A stretch of 64,000 nt of DNA, taken from contig NZ_JYLK01000011.1 of the NCBI RefSeq assembly GCF_001439805.1, positions 1-64,000 of the forward strand. Reading direction: 5' to 3'. The notes beneath the pieces are model-generated. The model had not been told where the DNA came from, did not search any database, and saw nothing but the letters and a program-made list of their open reading frames with translations. This document shows, in pieces, positions 9,181 through 17,911 of this stretch; position 1 is the first letter of the stretch, and every line of letters starts with the position of its first letter. This stretch comes from Pseudomonas trivialis (GTDB taxonomy: Bacteria; Pseudomonadota; Gammaproteobacteria; Pseudomonadales; Pseudomonadaceae). The translations under genes and the position numbers were made by a program.

Positions 9181-10218
9181 TCAGCGATGCCTTGCCACCG
9201 GAAACGGGAAATAGAAAAACCGCAGAACCGCCGTCCGCTTGATCACTTCACCGATCAGCAACGGTCCCACCACCGCCACCACCAACCCTACACCCGCCGC
9301 CAGGAAAGGATGCAGGCCCAGGCGCTGCATCAGGTCGAAGGTCTTGTGCTGGATCTCCCCGTGAAAAATCAGCAGGATCAGCGTGGACTGACCGATGTAG
9401 GTCATGGCCCGCGTCACCAGCGCCGAAACCGTCAACACCTTCGCCAACGCCCAGCACGCATACATGCCAATCACCGCCAGCAGGCTGGTCCACAACCAGT
9501 GGTCATAACGCCGTTGCGCCAGGTCCATGGTGTCTCGGGTCAAGTCGAACAACACGGCGAACAACACCACCGCGATCAACAGCGTCAGCCAACTGCCAGG
9601 GTGCGTGCGCAGCCAGTCGCGCAGCAGGTAGCCGGCGATGAAGCAGGCGCTGCTGATCAGGGTGATATCCAGGCTGAACGGCAGCCCCGGCAGTATCCAG
9701 GTGTGCTCGCCAAGCGTCACCGGCCATTGCCAGAACAGCGGCAACATCCAGATCCCGAGCAGCAATTGCACGGCAAGCAGCAGGGCACTGGCCCACGGCG
9801 CAAGTTTCAGCCGCAGGATCAGGCGCAGCATCACCCAACTGAACAGGATCGCCACCCACATATGGGGCAGAAACCACATGGCCTGCCACGGAATGGTGTC
9901 CACCGAGGCATAGAACACGCCGCCAATGTCCGGCAGCAAGGGTTGGTTGCGCAGCAGCGCACGCAGGCTGACATACAGCAGCAGGGTGAAAAAAAACGGC
10001 TTGAGCAGGCCGTCGGCCTTGCGTACCGCCATCTCCACAAACGGCTGCTCCGGCTTGAAAAACACCCCGGACAAAAAGAAGAACAGCGGTATGACGAACG
10101 ACGCCAGTATCGGGTACATCAACTCCTGGGAATTTGCCACGAACCAGCTGTGGGCGAACACGATCACCAGGATGCCGATGCCTTTGGCGATATCCATTTG
10201 AATCCAACGATGTTTCAT
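9181..10218 (-). CDS. pslL: PslL: acyltransferase-3 family membrane protein
   Basis: 345 residues, about ten membrane helices, acyltransferase-3 family (N-terminal D-I-A-K-G-I-G-I-L-V-I-V-F-A-H-S-W motif with the conserved histidine, later F-F-F-L-S-G-V-F-F). Members transfer acetyl or other acyl groups to sugars. Last gene of the psl operon, 22 bases after pslK, which fixes its identity by position. A role in acylating the Psl polysaccharide is inferred; its requirement in P. aeruginosa is not settled. Terminated by the REP doublet. Confidence 0.85.
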   Translation of the reverse strand: MKHRWIQMDIAKGIGILVIVFAHSWFVANSQELMYPILASFVIPLFFFLSGVFFKPEQPFVEMAVRKADGLLKPFFFTLLLYVSLRALLRNQPLLPDIGGVFYASVDTIPWQAMWFLPHMWVAILFSWVMLRLILRLKLAPWASALLLAVQLLLGIWMLPLFWQWPVTLGEHTWILPGLPFSLDITLISSACFIAGYLLRDWLRTHPGSWLTLLIAVVLFAVLFDLTRDTMDLAQRRYDHWLWTSLLAVIGMYACWALAKVLTVSALVTRAMTYIGQSTLILLIFHGEIQHKTFDLMQRLGLHPFLAAGVGLVVAVVGPLLIGEVIKRTAVLRFFYFPFPVARHR

Positions 10219-10240
10219 GGGCGTCTTCCTGATCGATCAT

Positions 10241-11650
10241 TCATGCCTTGCGCCACGGCTTGAGCCACAGCCCCATGCCCAGTAACACCACGGCCCCGGC
10301 CAAGGTGCTGAGCCCCAGTTGCAGCCACACGCCGTCAATTGAAAACAGCAGCAAAGCCGCCAGCAGCATCAGTGTTGCGCTCAGCAGCCATTGCCTGGCC
10401 CAGGGCAGAGCGCCAAGCAGCGCCTGACGTTGCATCAACAGCAGCGCCGTGCAGATCACCCCAGCCAGCGCCGCCAAGGGAATACCGGCCAGGCCGAACA
10501 CAAAGGGCAAGGCGGCCAGCAGCAGCACATTGACCAGGCTGCCAAGCAGCTCGCAGCGCAGGGGCTGGTGCGTGTCACCCGCCGCATAGGCATAACGCGC
10601 CAGCAACGCGTTCCACGCGCCGAACACCAATGGCACCGCGAACCACGCCAGCAGCAGCGGCAACGGTGAGTCCGCCGACTGGCTGGGCAACAGCAGCGCC
10701 ACCAGGCTCGGTGCCGCCGCCACCAGGCCGACGCCGGCGGGCAGGGTCAGCAGGCTCGCGGTGTCCAGGCCGCGTTTGAGCAGAGCCAGGCGCGCATCGC
10801 CCTGGCGGCGGCTCATCATGCCCAGCAGCACCTGATTGAGGCTCATCAGTGCAATCAGCGGCAGGTTCATCAGCTTGCGCGCGAGGTTCACCCAGGTTAC
10901 CGCGCCTTCGCCCAGCAGCGACGCCACCAGCCGTTCGATCAACGCCAGACCCTGGCTCGCACCGTTGCTCAGCAACAAGGGGCCGATGCGCTGGCCCAGT
11001 TCCCGCAACGGCGCCGCCGACCACTGCCAGCGCCACGGTCGCCACCCCTGGCGCCAGATCGACGGCAACAGCGCCAGCGGCATCAGCAGGCTGCCGGCCA
11101 GGCACGCCAGGGCCAGGGTGTGCGGCGCGGTCGCGGTTCCGGCCAGGGCAAGGTAGGTCACCGGCGGCAGGTTGAACAGCAACGAGCCCAGCCCCGCCAG
11201 CACAAACCGCTCACTGGCCTGCAACGGAATGCTGAACAGCGCGTGCAGCATCAAGCCCGGCACGCACCAGGCGACCACCTGCAGATTGCCGGAGGCGAGT
11301 GCCGTGGCGCTGTCCGCCAACCCCGGTCCCAGCAGTTGGACCAGCCACGGCGCCAACAACGTCAGCAGCAGGCTGGTGACCAACGCAATCGCCATCAATG
11401 CCGGGAACAGCACGGTCAGCCAGCCCAGGCGCTCGGCATCCTTGCGTTGCAGATACAGCGGCAACGCTGCGGCACTCAGCACACCGCCGGCCAACGACAT
11501 GCGCAGCGCCTCGGGCAAAAACAGCGCGATCAGGAAGGCGTCACTGCGCTCGCCCGCACCCCAGGCCGCCACCAGCAGCCATTCACGCGCAAACCCCAGG
11601 CACAGGCCCAGCAGGGTCGCCAGCGTCAGCCAGGCGGCGGAGCCGAGCAT
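10241..11650 (-). CDS. pslK: PslK: MurJ/Wzx-like lipid-linked oligosaccharide flippase
   Basis: 469 residues with about 13-14 membrane helices of the MOP/MviN (MurJ) superfamily: N-terminal G-F-A-R-E-W-L-L-V-A-A-W-G-A-G-E-R-S-D-A-F and the E-A-L-R-M-S-L-A-G-G segment are typical. By family it flips undecaprenyl-linked glycans across the inner membrane; in the Psl model it moves the repeat unit to the periplasm for polymerisation. Its ATG overlaps the pslJ stop as TGATG, so translation is coupled. Confidence 0.9.
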   Translation of the reverse strand: MLGSAAWLTLATLLGLCLGFAREWLLVAAWGAGERSDAFLIALFLPEALRMSLAGGVLSAAALPLYLQRKDAERLGWLTVLFPALMAIALVTSLLLTLLAPWLVQLLGPGLADSATALASGNLQVVAWCVPGLMLHALFSIPLQASERFVLAGLGSLLFNLPPVTYLALAGTATAPHTLALACLAGSLLMPLALLPSIWRQGWRPWRWQWSAAPLRELGQRIGPLLLSNGASQGLALIERLVASLLGEGAVTWVNLARKLMNLPLIALMSLNQVLLGMMSRRQGDARLALLKRGLDTASLLTLPAGVGLVAAAPSLVALLLPSQSADSPLPLLLAWFAVPLVFGAWNALLARYAYAAGDTHQPLRCELLGSLVNVLLLAALPFVFGLAGIPLAALAGVICTALLLMQRQALLGALPWARQWLLSATLMLLAALLLFSIDGVWLQLGLSTLAGAVVLLGMGLWLKPWRKA

Positions 11651-13086
11651 CAGGGACGCACGCCATCAGGCTGCTGTTTGCGATAGGCCACGCGCTTGAC
11701 CTGCGGTGCGCGCGTCGGAAACAGGCGGCGTGCTTCCAGCACATTGAGCCCTACCATCAGCCAGAACAGCGCCACCATCACCACCGCAAAGCTGAAGTAG
11801 TGGTCGAACAACCCGCTGACCAGCGCCGCGAGGATCCCGGCGGTACTGCCCAGCCACAGTGCATTGTCCTTGGTCAGACGGATCGGGCCGCGCTCCGGGC
11901 GTGCCTCACGCCACCAGCGCACGGTCACCGCGACGAACAGCAGCATGCCGACAATGCCGGTCTTGTAGATGAAGTTCAGCCACAGATTGGAGATCCCCAG
12001 AAACGGCGTGCCCGGCACCGGCGGGTCGACCTTGAAGCCAATGCCGAACGGGTAGGCCGCCACCGCCTGGGGAAACATGCGGTACTCGTCAAAACGGATT
12101 TCGGTACTGGCGTTGTCCGATGAAAATATCGTCGCCAGCCGCTCCTGCAGCGGCGGATACGCCAGCACCAGCGCCACGGTCAGCGCTGCGCCGATCATCA
12201 GCAGGCGTCCGGTGTACGGCACACGGCGCGTGGCCATCCACATCAGCACCAGCGCCAGGCTGACCATCGCACCACGGCTGCTGGCCAGCAGCAGCGCTGC
12301 CGCGCCGAGGCACGCCACGCCCAGGCCCAATGCGCGTTTCCAGCCGCGCTCGGTCATGCCGAAGCAGAACGCCAGGGGCAGCAGCAGCGCCATGATCCCG
12401 CCGATGGCGTTCGGGTGCATCCACGGCGAGCCCATGCGCGAAGACATCGCTTCCAGGCCGAATTTGAGCATGTCGAAGTTGCCGTAATTGAGCAGCGCCA
12501 GAATCGGCGCAATGCCCGCCCCGGAACGCGTGCGCACGAACACCGCAATCGACATCACCAGCATCGCCAGCGTGCCCAGCAGCAGAGCGACCACCAGCGA
12601 CTCGCGCTGTTTGGGTTCCACCAGCAGTTTGGCGCACAGAAACACCGCCGACAGGCTCAGCAACCAGCGCAGCCAGTTGGCCATGCCGCTGGTTTCGACG
12701 TCGACGACGATCACCTGGCCGACAATGAACGGAAACACGCTGAACAGCATCAGCCACAGCAGCATCTGGTCGGTGGGCCGGCGCCACAGGCTGGGCGCCG
12801 CCGGCAGACGTGAGAGAAACGTCTGCCACAGCACCGCACCCCAGGTCAGCGCCAGGATCGCCTCGCTGACCGTGCTGCGAATGCCCAGGTTGAGGGTGGA
12901 ATACGGCATGAACGTCGCGAGCATGGCGAACAGCAACAAGCCCCACAGCGGAAAGCGCAGGATAGTCACCGCCGCCGCCAGCCCAACCACGCCAAGCAAT
13001 GCCTTGACCGGTGACAGCGCCAATGCCATCACGCCGAACAACAGGCCGAACAGGATCGCGACAGGGGCGCCCAGGGAGTCTCTCAT
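11650..13086 (-). CDS. pslJ: PslJ: O-antigen ligase/polymerase-like membrane protein
   Basis: 478 residues, ten or more membrane helices, Wzy_C/O-antigen-ligase family (G-S-P-W-M-H-P-N-A-I-G-G periplasmic-loop motif, N-L-W-L-N segment). Probable Psl polymerase or ligase acting on the outer face of the inner membrane. The start at 13086 (M-R-D-S-L-G) is chosen because it overlaps the pslI stop as ATGA; an in-frame extension to 13152 would lie inside pslI. The C-terminal 40 residues are basic and cytoplasmic. Confidence 0.88.
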   Translation of the reverse strand: MRDSLGAPVAILFGLLFGVMALALSPVKALLGVVGLAAAVTILRFPLWGLLLFAMLATFMPYSTLNLGIRSTVSEAILALTWGAVLWQTFLSRLPAAPSLWRRPTDQMLLWLMLFSVFPFIVGQVIVVDVETSGMANWLRWLLSLSAVFLCAKLLVEPKQRESLVVALLLGTLAMLVMSIAVFVRTRSGAGIAPILALLNYGNFDMLKFGLEAMSSRMGSPWMHPNAIGGIMALLLPLAFCFGMTERGWKRALGLGVACLGAAALLLASSRGAMVSLALVLMWMATRRVPYTGRLLMIGAALTVALVLAYPPLQERLATIFSSDNASTEIRFDEYRMFPQAVAAYPFGIGFKVDPPVPGTPFLGISNLWLNFIYKTGIVGMLLFVAVTVRWWREARPERGPIRLTKDNALWLGSTAGILAALVSGLFDHYFSFAVVMVALFWLMVGLNVLEARRLFPTRAPQVKRVAYRKQQPDGVRP

Positions 13087-14186
13087 TGCAATTCCTCGAT
13101 CAGTTGCGCCAGGCGCTGGCGATAAGCCTGATGGTTGAAACGCTGCGCCCACTGCCGGCGTTGCTCGGGTGATTCTTCGTCCGGCCGCTCGCCCAGGTTC
13201 ACCATCAGTTGCACCAGCGCCGGCCCATCGGTGGGCGAAAAACGCGGCGCCGAGGGCGGGGTGATTTCATCCAGCGACGTGCCGCTGGCCACGGCCACCG
13301 GCGTGCCGACGCTCAGCGCCTCGATCACCGGCAAGCCGAAACCTTCGGCATACGACGGCTGCCACAGGCGCGCGGCGCGGCGGTACAGCGCGTGCAGCTC
13401 GGCATCCGACACGCCGCTCAAGGCGCGAATCCCCGCCACGCTGCGCTGAGCCTCGGGCAGATGATCGAGGCTGCCCACCAGCACCAGTTCCGGCACGGCA
13501 GGGGACAGCCGACGTGCCTCCTGCCAGGCCTGCACCAGGAACGGCACGTTCTTTCGCAATTCGCGGGTGCCCACCAGCAGCCAATAGCGCTCGGGCAACT
13601 GCCGCGCAGTGAGGTCCGCCGCCAGTTCAATAAAGCTGTCCACCTGGTTGGGCAGTACGCGAACCTTGCCCGCTGCCTTGGGAAACAGGCGCGCGGTTTC
13701 GTCGGCGCTGTACTGCGACGGCGTCCACACGCGGTCGGCGCTGTGCACCGCGTAGGCAATCGACAGGCGATCGCTGGTCTTGTAGATCAACGCTTTCAGG
13801 CGGTTGGCGTGGTAATTGTCCAGGGTGATCTGGAACAGGTCATGCAGCAGCACCACCGTGCGCAATCCCTTTGGTTTGGGTGGCAACGGCAGGCCCATGT
13901 TGAAGGTGCTGATGTACAAATCGATCTGCTGCTCGCGCAACGCCCGTGGCAAAAAACCGGCTTCGAAGCGCAGGCGATTGTGCGGCTGGTGCATCGCGGT
14001 CTTCGCGCAGCCCCAGGCCGGGCAGTGCGCCTGTAAACGTGTTTCGTCCCCCAGCGGCGCCACGGTAAAGCGCTCAAGCGCAATGCCCGGCAAGGTGTGC
14101 AGGGCGCTTTCCAGCGCGTACACCTGGCGGCTGATGCCCGATTGCGGCGAGGTGCCGACGGTGCGGTAATCGAGGCCTACACGCAT
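13083..14186 (-). CDS. pslI: PslI: glycosyltransferase, GT4 family
   Basis: 367-residue GT-B glycosyltransferase: N-terminal acceptor domain (V-G-L-D-Y-R-T-V-G, S-G-I-S-R), donor domain with Y-W-L-L-V-G-T-R-E-L-R-K-N, P-S-Y-A-E-G-F-G-L-P-V-I-E-A (the E-x7-E nucleotide-sugar site) and S-V-G-T-P-V. It adds a sugar, probably mannose by analogy with the Psl repeat, to the lipid-linked oligosaccharide in the cytoplasm. Starts 10 bases inside the end of pslH. Confidence 0.9.
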   Translation of the reverse strand: MRVGLDYRTVGTSPQSGISRQVYALESALHTLPGIALERFTVAPLGDETRLQAHCPAWGCAKTAMHQPHNRLRFEAGFLPRALREQQIDLYISTFNMGLPLPPKPKGLRTVVLLHDLFQITLDNYHANRLKALIYKTSDRLSIAYAVHSADRVWTPSQYSADETARLFPKAAGKVRVLPNQVDSFIELAADLTARQLPERYWLLVGTRELRKNVPFLVQAWQEARRLSPAVPELVLVGSLDHLPEAQRSVAGIRALSGVSDAELHALYRRAARLWQPSYAEGFGLPVIEALSVGTPVAVASGTSLDEITPPSAPRFSPTDGPALVQLMVNLGERPDEESPEQRRQWAQRFNHQAYRQRLAQLIEELQ

Positions 14187-15394
14187 GCGGGTTCCTTTTC
14201 GGTGAGCGGCGAAAGGCTGGCGTAGACGCGCTCCAGTTGGCTGGCGGCGACGCTCCAGTCATGGGCGCGGCGCACGTAAGCGCGGCCAGCCTCACCCATG
14301 GGCGTGGCGGCATCGGGAAACTGCAGCAGGCGCACCACGGCATCGGCCAGGCCGGTGGCACTCTGGGCGCCGAGGTAGTCCAGGCCTTCCACCAGGTCCA
14401 GGCCGGACACGCCCTGATCAGTGCTCGCCAGCGGCAAGCCGGCCGCCAGCGCTTCGAGCACCTTGAGCTTGGAGCCGCCACCGTGGCGCAACGGCGCCAG
14501 AAACACCGAACAGCTCGATTGCAGGCTCAGCAAGTCAGGCACGAAACCCTGCCACTCGATACGCGGGTCCGGCCAGCGCGTGCGCCAATTGTCCGGCATG
14601 CCGAAGCCGCACACGCTCATGCGTGCCTGCGGGCAGCGTTCCCAGACTTTGGGCAGGATCTCGTCCAGCGCCCACTCGATGGCGTCCACATTCGGCGCGT
14701 ATTCGTAGTTGCCCAAAAACAGCACGCGGCGGCTGGACGGGTCCGGGCGGGCACCGGCGAAGTGGTCGCAGTCCACCCCGTTGACCACCACCGGCACCGG
14801 CTTGCCGGCGATCTTTGCGAGGGTTTGCGCATCGCTGTCGGTGACCGCCACCACCTGCGTCGCCTGGCGCATCACCCGCTGTTCCCAGCGGCCGTAGCGC
14901 CACTGGTCGTAGCGAATAAACGGCAGCGCCCAGTTCGGCAGGCGATCGTAAGTGGCGGCGCCGAGGGCCGATTCGACGTTGTGCTCGGTCAGCACGAAGG
15001 GCTGGGCCGTGCGCGCCAGCGTGCATTCGTAGGGCTGGAAGCTGTAGGTATGTTCGATCTGCACCACGTCCCAGTGTTCGTTGAGCAGTTGGTTGAAGCG
15101 CGCCTGCAAAGACGCGGACAGACCGTTCACGCTGGCCAGCAGCGGGTAGGGCGCAAACAGCCCGGCCAGCAGGGTTTTCAGGCTGCGTAGCGGGCGGCGT
15201 GGCAGCACGATTAGCTGTTCAAGAAAGGTCTCCAGCACCTGGCGATCAGCGAGCGACACCGGGTGCTTGTCATGCAGCAGCAGCGTGATCCGGTGCCCGC
15301 GCGCCGCGAGGCTGCGCAGCAGGTGAAACTGGCGCGTCTTGCCGCCGCTGGTGGCCGGCCAGGGCGAGTAAGGCAGGATCCATAAAATGCGCAT
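14177..15394 (-). CDS. pslH: PslH: glycosyltransferase, GT4 family
   Basis: 405 residues from ATG 15394 (M-R-I-L-W-I-L-P-Y-S-P-W-P-A-T-S-G-G-K, the family N-terminus); an alternative ATG at 15412 overlaps the pslG stop. GT-B fold with an S-G-G-K glycine loop, T-E-H-N-V-E, then donor domain V-V-V-N-G-V-D, L-F-L-G-N-Y-E-Y-A-P-N and P-L-R-H-G-G-G-S-K-L-K-V-L-E-A. Cytoplasmic step of Psl repeat-unit assembly; donor probably GDP-mannose by analogy. No obvious ribosome site, so it relies on coupling to pslG. Confidence 0.88.
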   Translation of the reverse strand: MRILWILPYSPWPATSGGKTRQFHLLRSLAARGHRITLLLHDKHPVSLADRQVLETFLEQLIVLPRRPLRSLKTLLAGLFAPYPLLASVNGLSASLQARFNQLLNEHWDVVQIEHTYSFQPYECTLARTAQPFVLTEHNVESALGAATYDRLPNWALPFIRYDQWRYGRWEQRVMRQATQVVAVTDSDAQTLAKIAGKPVPVVVNGVDCDHFAGARPDPSSRRVLFLGNYEYAPNVDAIEWALDEILPKVWERCPQARMSVCGFGMPDNWRTRWPDPRIEWQGFVPDLLSLQSSCSVFLAPLRHGGGSKLKVLEALAAGLPLASTDQGVSGLDLVEGLDYLGAQSATGLADAVVRLLQFPDAATPMGEAGRAYVRRAHDWSVAASQLERVYASLSPLTEKEPACV

Positions 15395-15402
15395 GGCTGG
15401 CT

Positions 15403-16731
15403 TTAATCCCATAGCAGAATTTGCAGGTTCGGTTTGACCGGCACGGTCAAGCCATTGGTGCCACTGACGGGGGTTTGCGTGCCGCGCAACGGGTCGTGCA
15501 GCGTCGCGCTGGCAAGGCCCGGCAAGTGCGCGTTGCCGCCCTGGGGCGCCCAGAAAAACCACAGCTTGCGCCCATCGGCGCGGGTCCAGCCGATGCTGAA
15601 CAGGCCGTCGGGCAATTGGTCGGCGCTGGGTGGGTCGCCGGGGGTAAGGCTCGGCCCGCTCACGTCGAGAAAGTACTTCAAGGCGGTGTAGACAGGTTTG
15701 GGGTTGGCGTCGATATCAAGCAGGCCGTAGGACTGGTCGCGCACGCTGGCACGCTGGTCGAGGTCGCTCAAGGTGAACAGGAACGTGCGGTCGTAATCCA
15801 GCGCGCTCATCAGCGCCAGGCGCCGCACCACGTAATCGGCCTGGCCTTGCAGGGAAATGATGTCCTGGGCGTCCTTGGGGCCGGTATAGGTCGACCAGCC
15901 CCACTCGGTGGTCCACAGCGTTTGCACGCCGCCTGCGCGCAAGGCCTGGTTGAGCGCGGTGGTTTTGGCGATGAAATCCAGGTTGGCCGGGTCGTTGCCC
16001 TCGGGCAGTTGGGTGTAGGGGTGGTAGGCAATCACCGTGTTGAGGCTGGCGATACCCAGCGCGCCCAGGGCGTCGAACATGGTTTGGCCGTTGGGCATCT
16101 CACTGAAAAATGCCATGCCGGCGGCCACCACCGGTTTGTCCGGGCGCATGGCGCGCAGCGCGGCGGCGGCGGTGGTCAGCAGCGTGGCGTAACCCGCCGG
16201 GTCGGCCACCGGGCGCCAGAAGCCGAGCAGGTTCGGCTCGTTCCACACCTGCCAGGCGTCCACGCTGGGGTAACGCTCAGCCAGCAGCGCCATGCGGTTG
16301 GCGAACACGTGCGGGTCTTTGGGCGGGTATTGGTCCTGATACGGCGCGCCCACGGGCGCGGTGGTGGCGAAGGGCGCCGAACCGACCAGGTAGAACACCG
16401 ACTTGAGCTGGTTGTCCTGCAGTTTGTTCACCAACTGGTCGAGGGTGGCGACCTGATAGTGGCCCTGCACCGGCTCCAACTGATCCCAGTGCAGATCCAG
16501 GCGCACCCACTCCAGGCCCAGCGCCTTGAGACGGTCGATCTGCTTCTGATAGCGCTCGGGGCTGAACCACAGAAACTGCGCGTTAACGCCCAGAAAGTCC
16601 TTCCACACCAGCACCTTGCTGCCCTTGAGCACATGGCTCTCGGCATCGGCCTGGCGCCCCCACAGCACGGCGCCCAGACCCAGCGCCGAAACCAGCACAA
16701 GCGTCAACAAGTACGTGCCCTTACGCACCAT
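15403..16731 (-). CDS. pslG: PslG: GH39-type glycoside hydrolase
   Basis: 442 residues. An N-terminal membrane anchor or signal (about 6-25) is followed by a TIM-barrel glycosidase. The acid/base W-N-E165-P and nucleophile T-E276-W-G fall on the same residue numbers as the catalytic glutamates reported for P. aeruginosa PslG. The substrate motif L-D-L-H-W-D-Q-L-E-P is also present. It cleaves Psl glycan and is thought to trim it during export. GGAGG sits 8 bases before ATG 16731, which lies 11 bases inside the end of pslF. Confidence 0.95.
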   Translation of the reverse strand: MVRKGTYLLTLVLVSALGLGAVLWGRQADAESHVLKGSKVLVWKDFLGVNAQFLWFSPERYQKQIDRLKALGLEWVRLDLHWDQLEPVQGHYQVATLDQLVNKLQDNQLKSVFYLVGSAPFATTAPVGAPYQDQYPPKDPHVFANRMALLAERYPSVDAWQVWNEPNLLGFWRPVADPAGYATLLTTAAAALRAMRPDKPVVAAGMAFFSEMPNGQTMFDALGALGIASLNTVIAYHPYTQLPEGNDPANLDFIAKTTALNQALRAGGVQTLWTTEWGWSTYTGPKDAQDIISLQGQADYVVRRLALMSALDYDRTFLFTLSDLDQRASVRDQSYGLLDIDANPKPVYTALKYFLDVSGPSLTPGDPPSADQLPDGLFSIGWTRADGRKLWFFWAPQGGNAHLPGLASATLHDPLRGTQTPVSGTNGLTVPVKPNLQILLWD

Positions 16732-17911
16732 GGGGACCTCCCATGATTGCCTGTTTGAACAGTTGCCTGAACTGCTGCGCGGTCGACGGCCACAAACGTT
16801 CGCGTCCGATTTCTCCGGCGCGCTCGGCCCAGTCCCGCGCCAGCGTGGGCGTACGGGCCAGGCGCAGCAGTTGCGCACACAGGGCGGCGACATCGCCCTG
16901 GGGATAGGTCGCGCCATTGCCACTGGCGACCTCTTCGGCGAACGCCCGCGCATTCGAAGTGATCGCCCCACGCCCGCACGCCGCCGCCCACGACAGCGCG
17001 CCGCTGGTGCCACGCTGGCGCCCCAGCAAGCCGAGTTTTTTCGACTCACGGTAGGGCAGCATCATCACATGATGGGCCTGGATCGTCGCGGCAATCTCAT
17101 CGGCCGGCAGGTTCAAGCGCCAGTCGATGGCGTCGGCCAGGTCGAGGTCGGCGATCTGGCTGTGCAACTGGTCGAGGTAGTTGCCCCCCGCGCCGAACGC
17201 CATTTCCGCCGCCGTGCCGCCGGCCAATGTCAGCCGCACGCGGCCACGCAACTCGGGCGCTTGCCTGAACATGTCGGCCAGGGCCTGCAACAGGTCCTCG
17301 ATGCCTTTGCCACGGTAGATAAACCCGAAATACAGCAGGCGCAGCGTGTCCAGCGGTGGCAACGGCGCCGGTGCAATCGCCAGGTTGGCGTGGTTGATCA
17401 CCGCGACTTTGCCGGCCGCCAGGCGCATGCGCTGGCTCAGGCACTCGGCCCCCAGGCGCGTCAGGGTGATCAACCGGGTCAAACCGGCGGCGACCTGGCG
17501 CTCTTCGCGCAACGTCAGCGGATCGGCCAACACCACCGCCGCCTGCGGCAACGGGCTGGGCAATCGCTCCATCAGTTGCAGGGGAAACGGCAGGCGTTCG
17601 CGGCGCCACACCATACGCTCCGGGTCGTGCACGGTGGCGGTCAGCGGCAGGGCAGGGTAGGCCTTGTGCAGCTCGCGCAGGGCCAAAAATTCCCCCAGCC
17701 GTCCGCCGCCCAGCTCGCCGTGGACCAAATCCACGCTGTGCCAGTCGAACGTGCCGATGGCCCGCTTGATCGCCGCGCTTGAGCCTTCGACGCCGCTCAA
17801 CGGTGTCAGCACCGTCACCCCCAACTGTTCCAGGGCCAGCTTGAAATGGTTCGCGTAGTCGGCGATGCCGTTTTTCTCGGGTGGCAGGGGAGCCAGCAGG
17901 GCAATGCGCAT
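16721..17911 (-). CDS. pslF: PslF: glycosyltransferase, GT4 family
   Basis: 396-residue GT-B enzyme: N-terminal M-R-I-A-L-L-A-P-L-P-P-E-K-N-G-I-A-D-Y, donor-domain L-L-Y-F-G-F-I-Y-R-G-K-G-I-E-D-L and M-L-P-Y-R-E-S-K-K-L-G-L-L. The glycine-rich A-L-S-W-A-A-A-C-G-R-G-A-I region replaces the usual second E of E-x7-E, a feature of some mannosyltransferases. Cytoplasmic assembly of the Psl repeat. ATG overlaps the pslE stop as TGATG. Confidence 0.88.
   Translation of the reverse strand: MRIALLAPLPPEKNGIADYANHFKLALEQLGVTVLTPLSGVEGSSAAIKRAIGTFDWHSVDLVHGELGGGRLGEFLALRELHKAYPALPLTATVHDPERMVWRRERLPFPLQLMERLPSPLPQAAVVLADPLTLREERQVAAGLTRLITLTRLGAECLSQRMRLAAGKVAVINHANLAIAPAPLPPLDTLRLLYFGFIYRGKGIEDLLQALADMFRQAPELRGRVRLTLAGGTAAEMAFGAGGNYLDQLHSQIADLDLADAIDWRLNLPADEIAATIQAHHVMMLPYRESKKLGLLGRQRGTSGALSWAAACGRGAITSNARAFAEEVASGNGATYPQGDVAALCAQLLRLARTPTLARDWAERAGEIGRERLWPSTAQQFRQLFKQAIMGGPHGA

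Noticed and set aside
14237..15190. 317-codon plus-strand frame opposite pslH
   Set aside because: His/Arg/Gln-rich antisense artefact within a secure glycosyltransferase gene.
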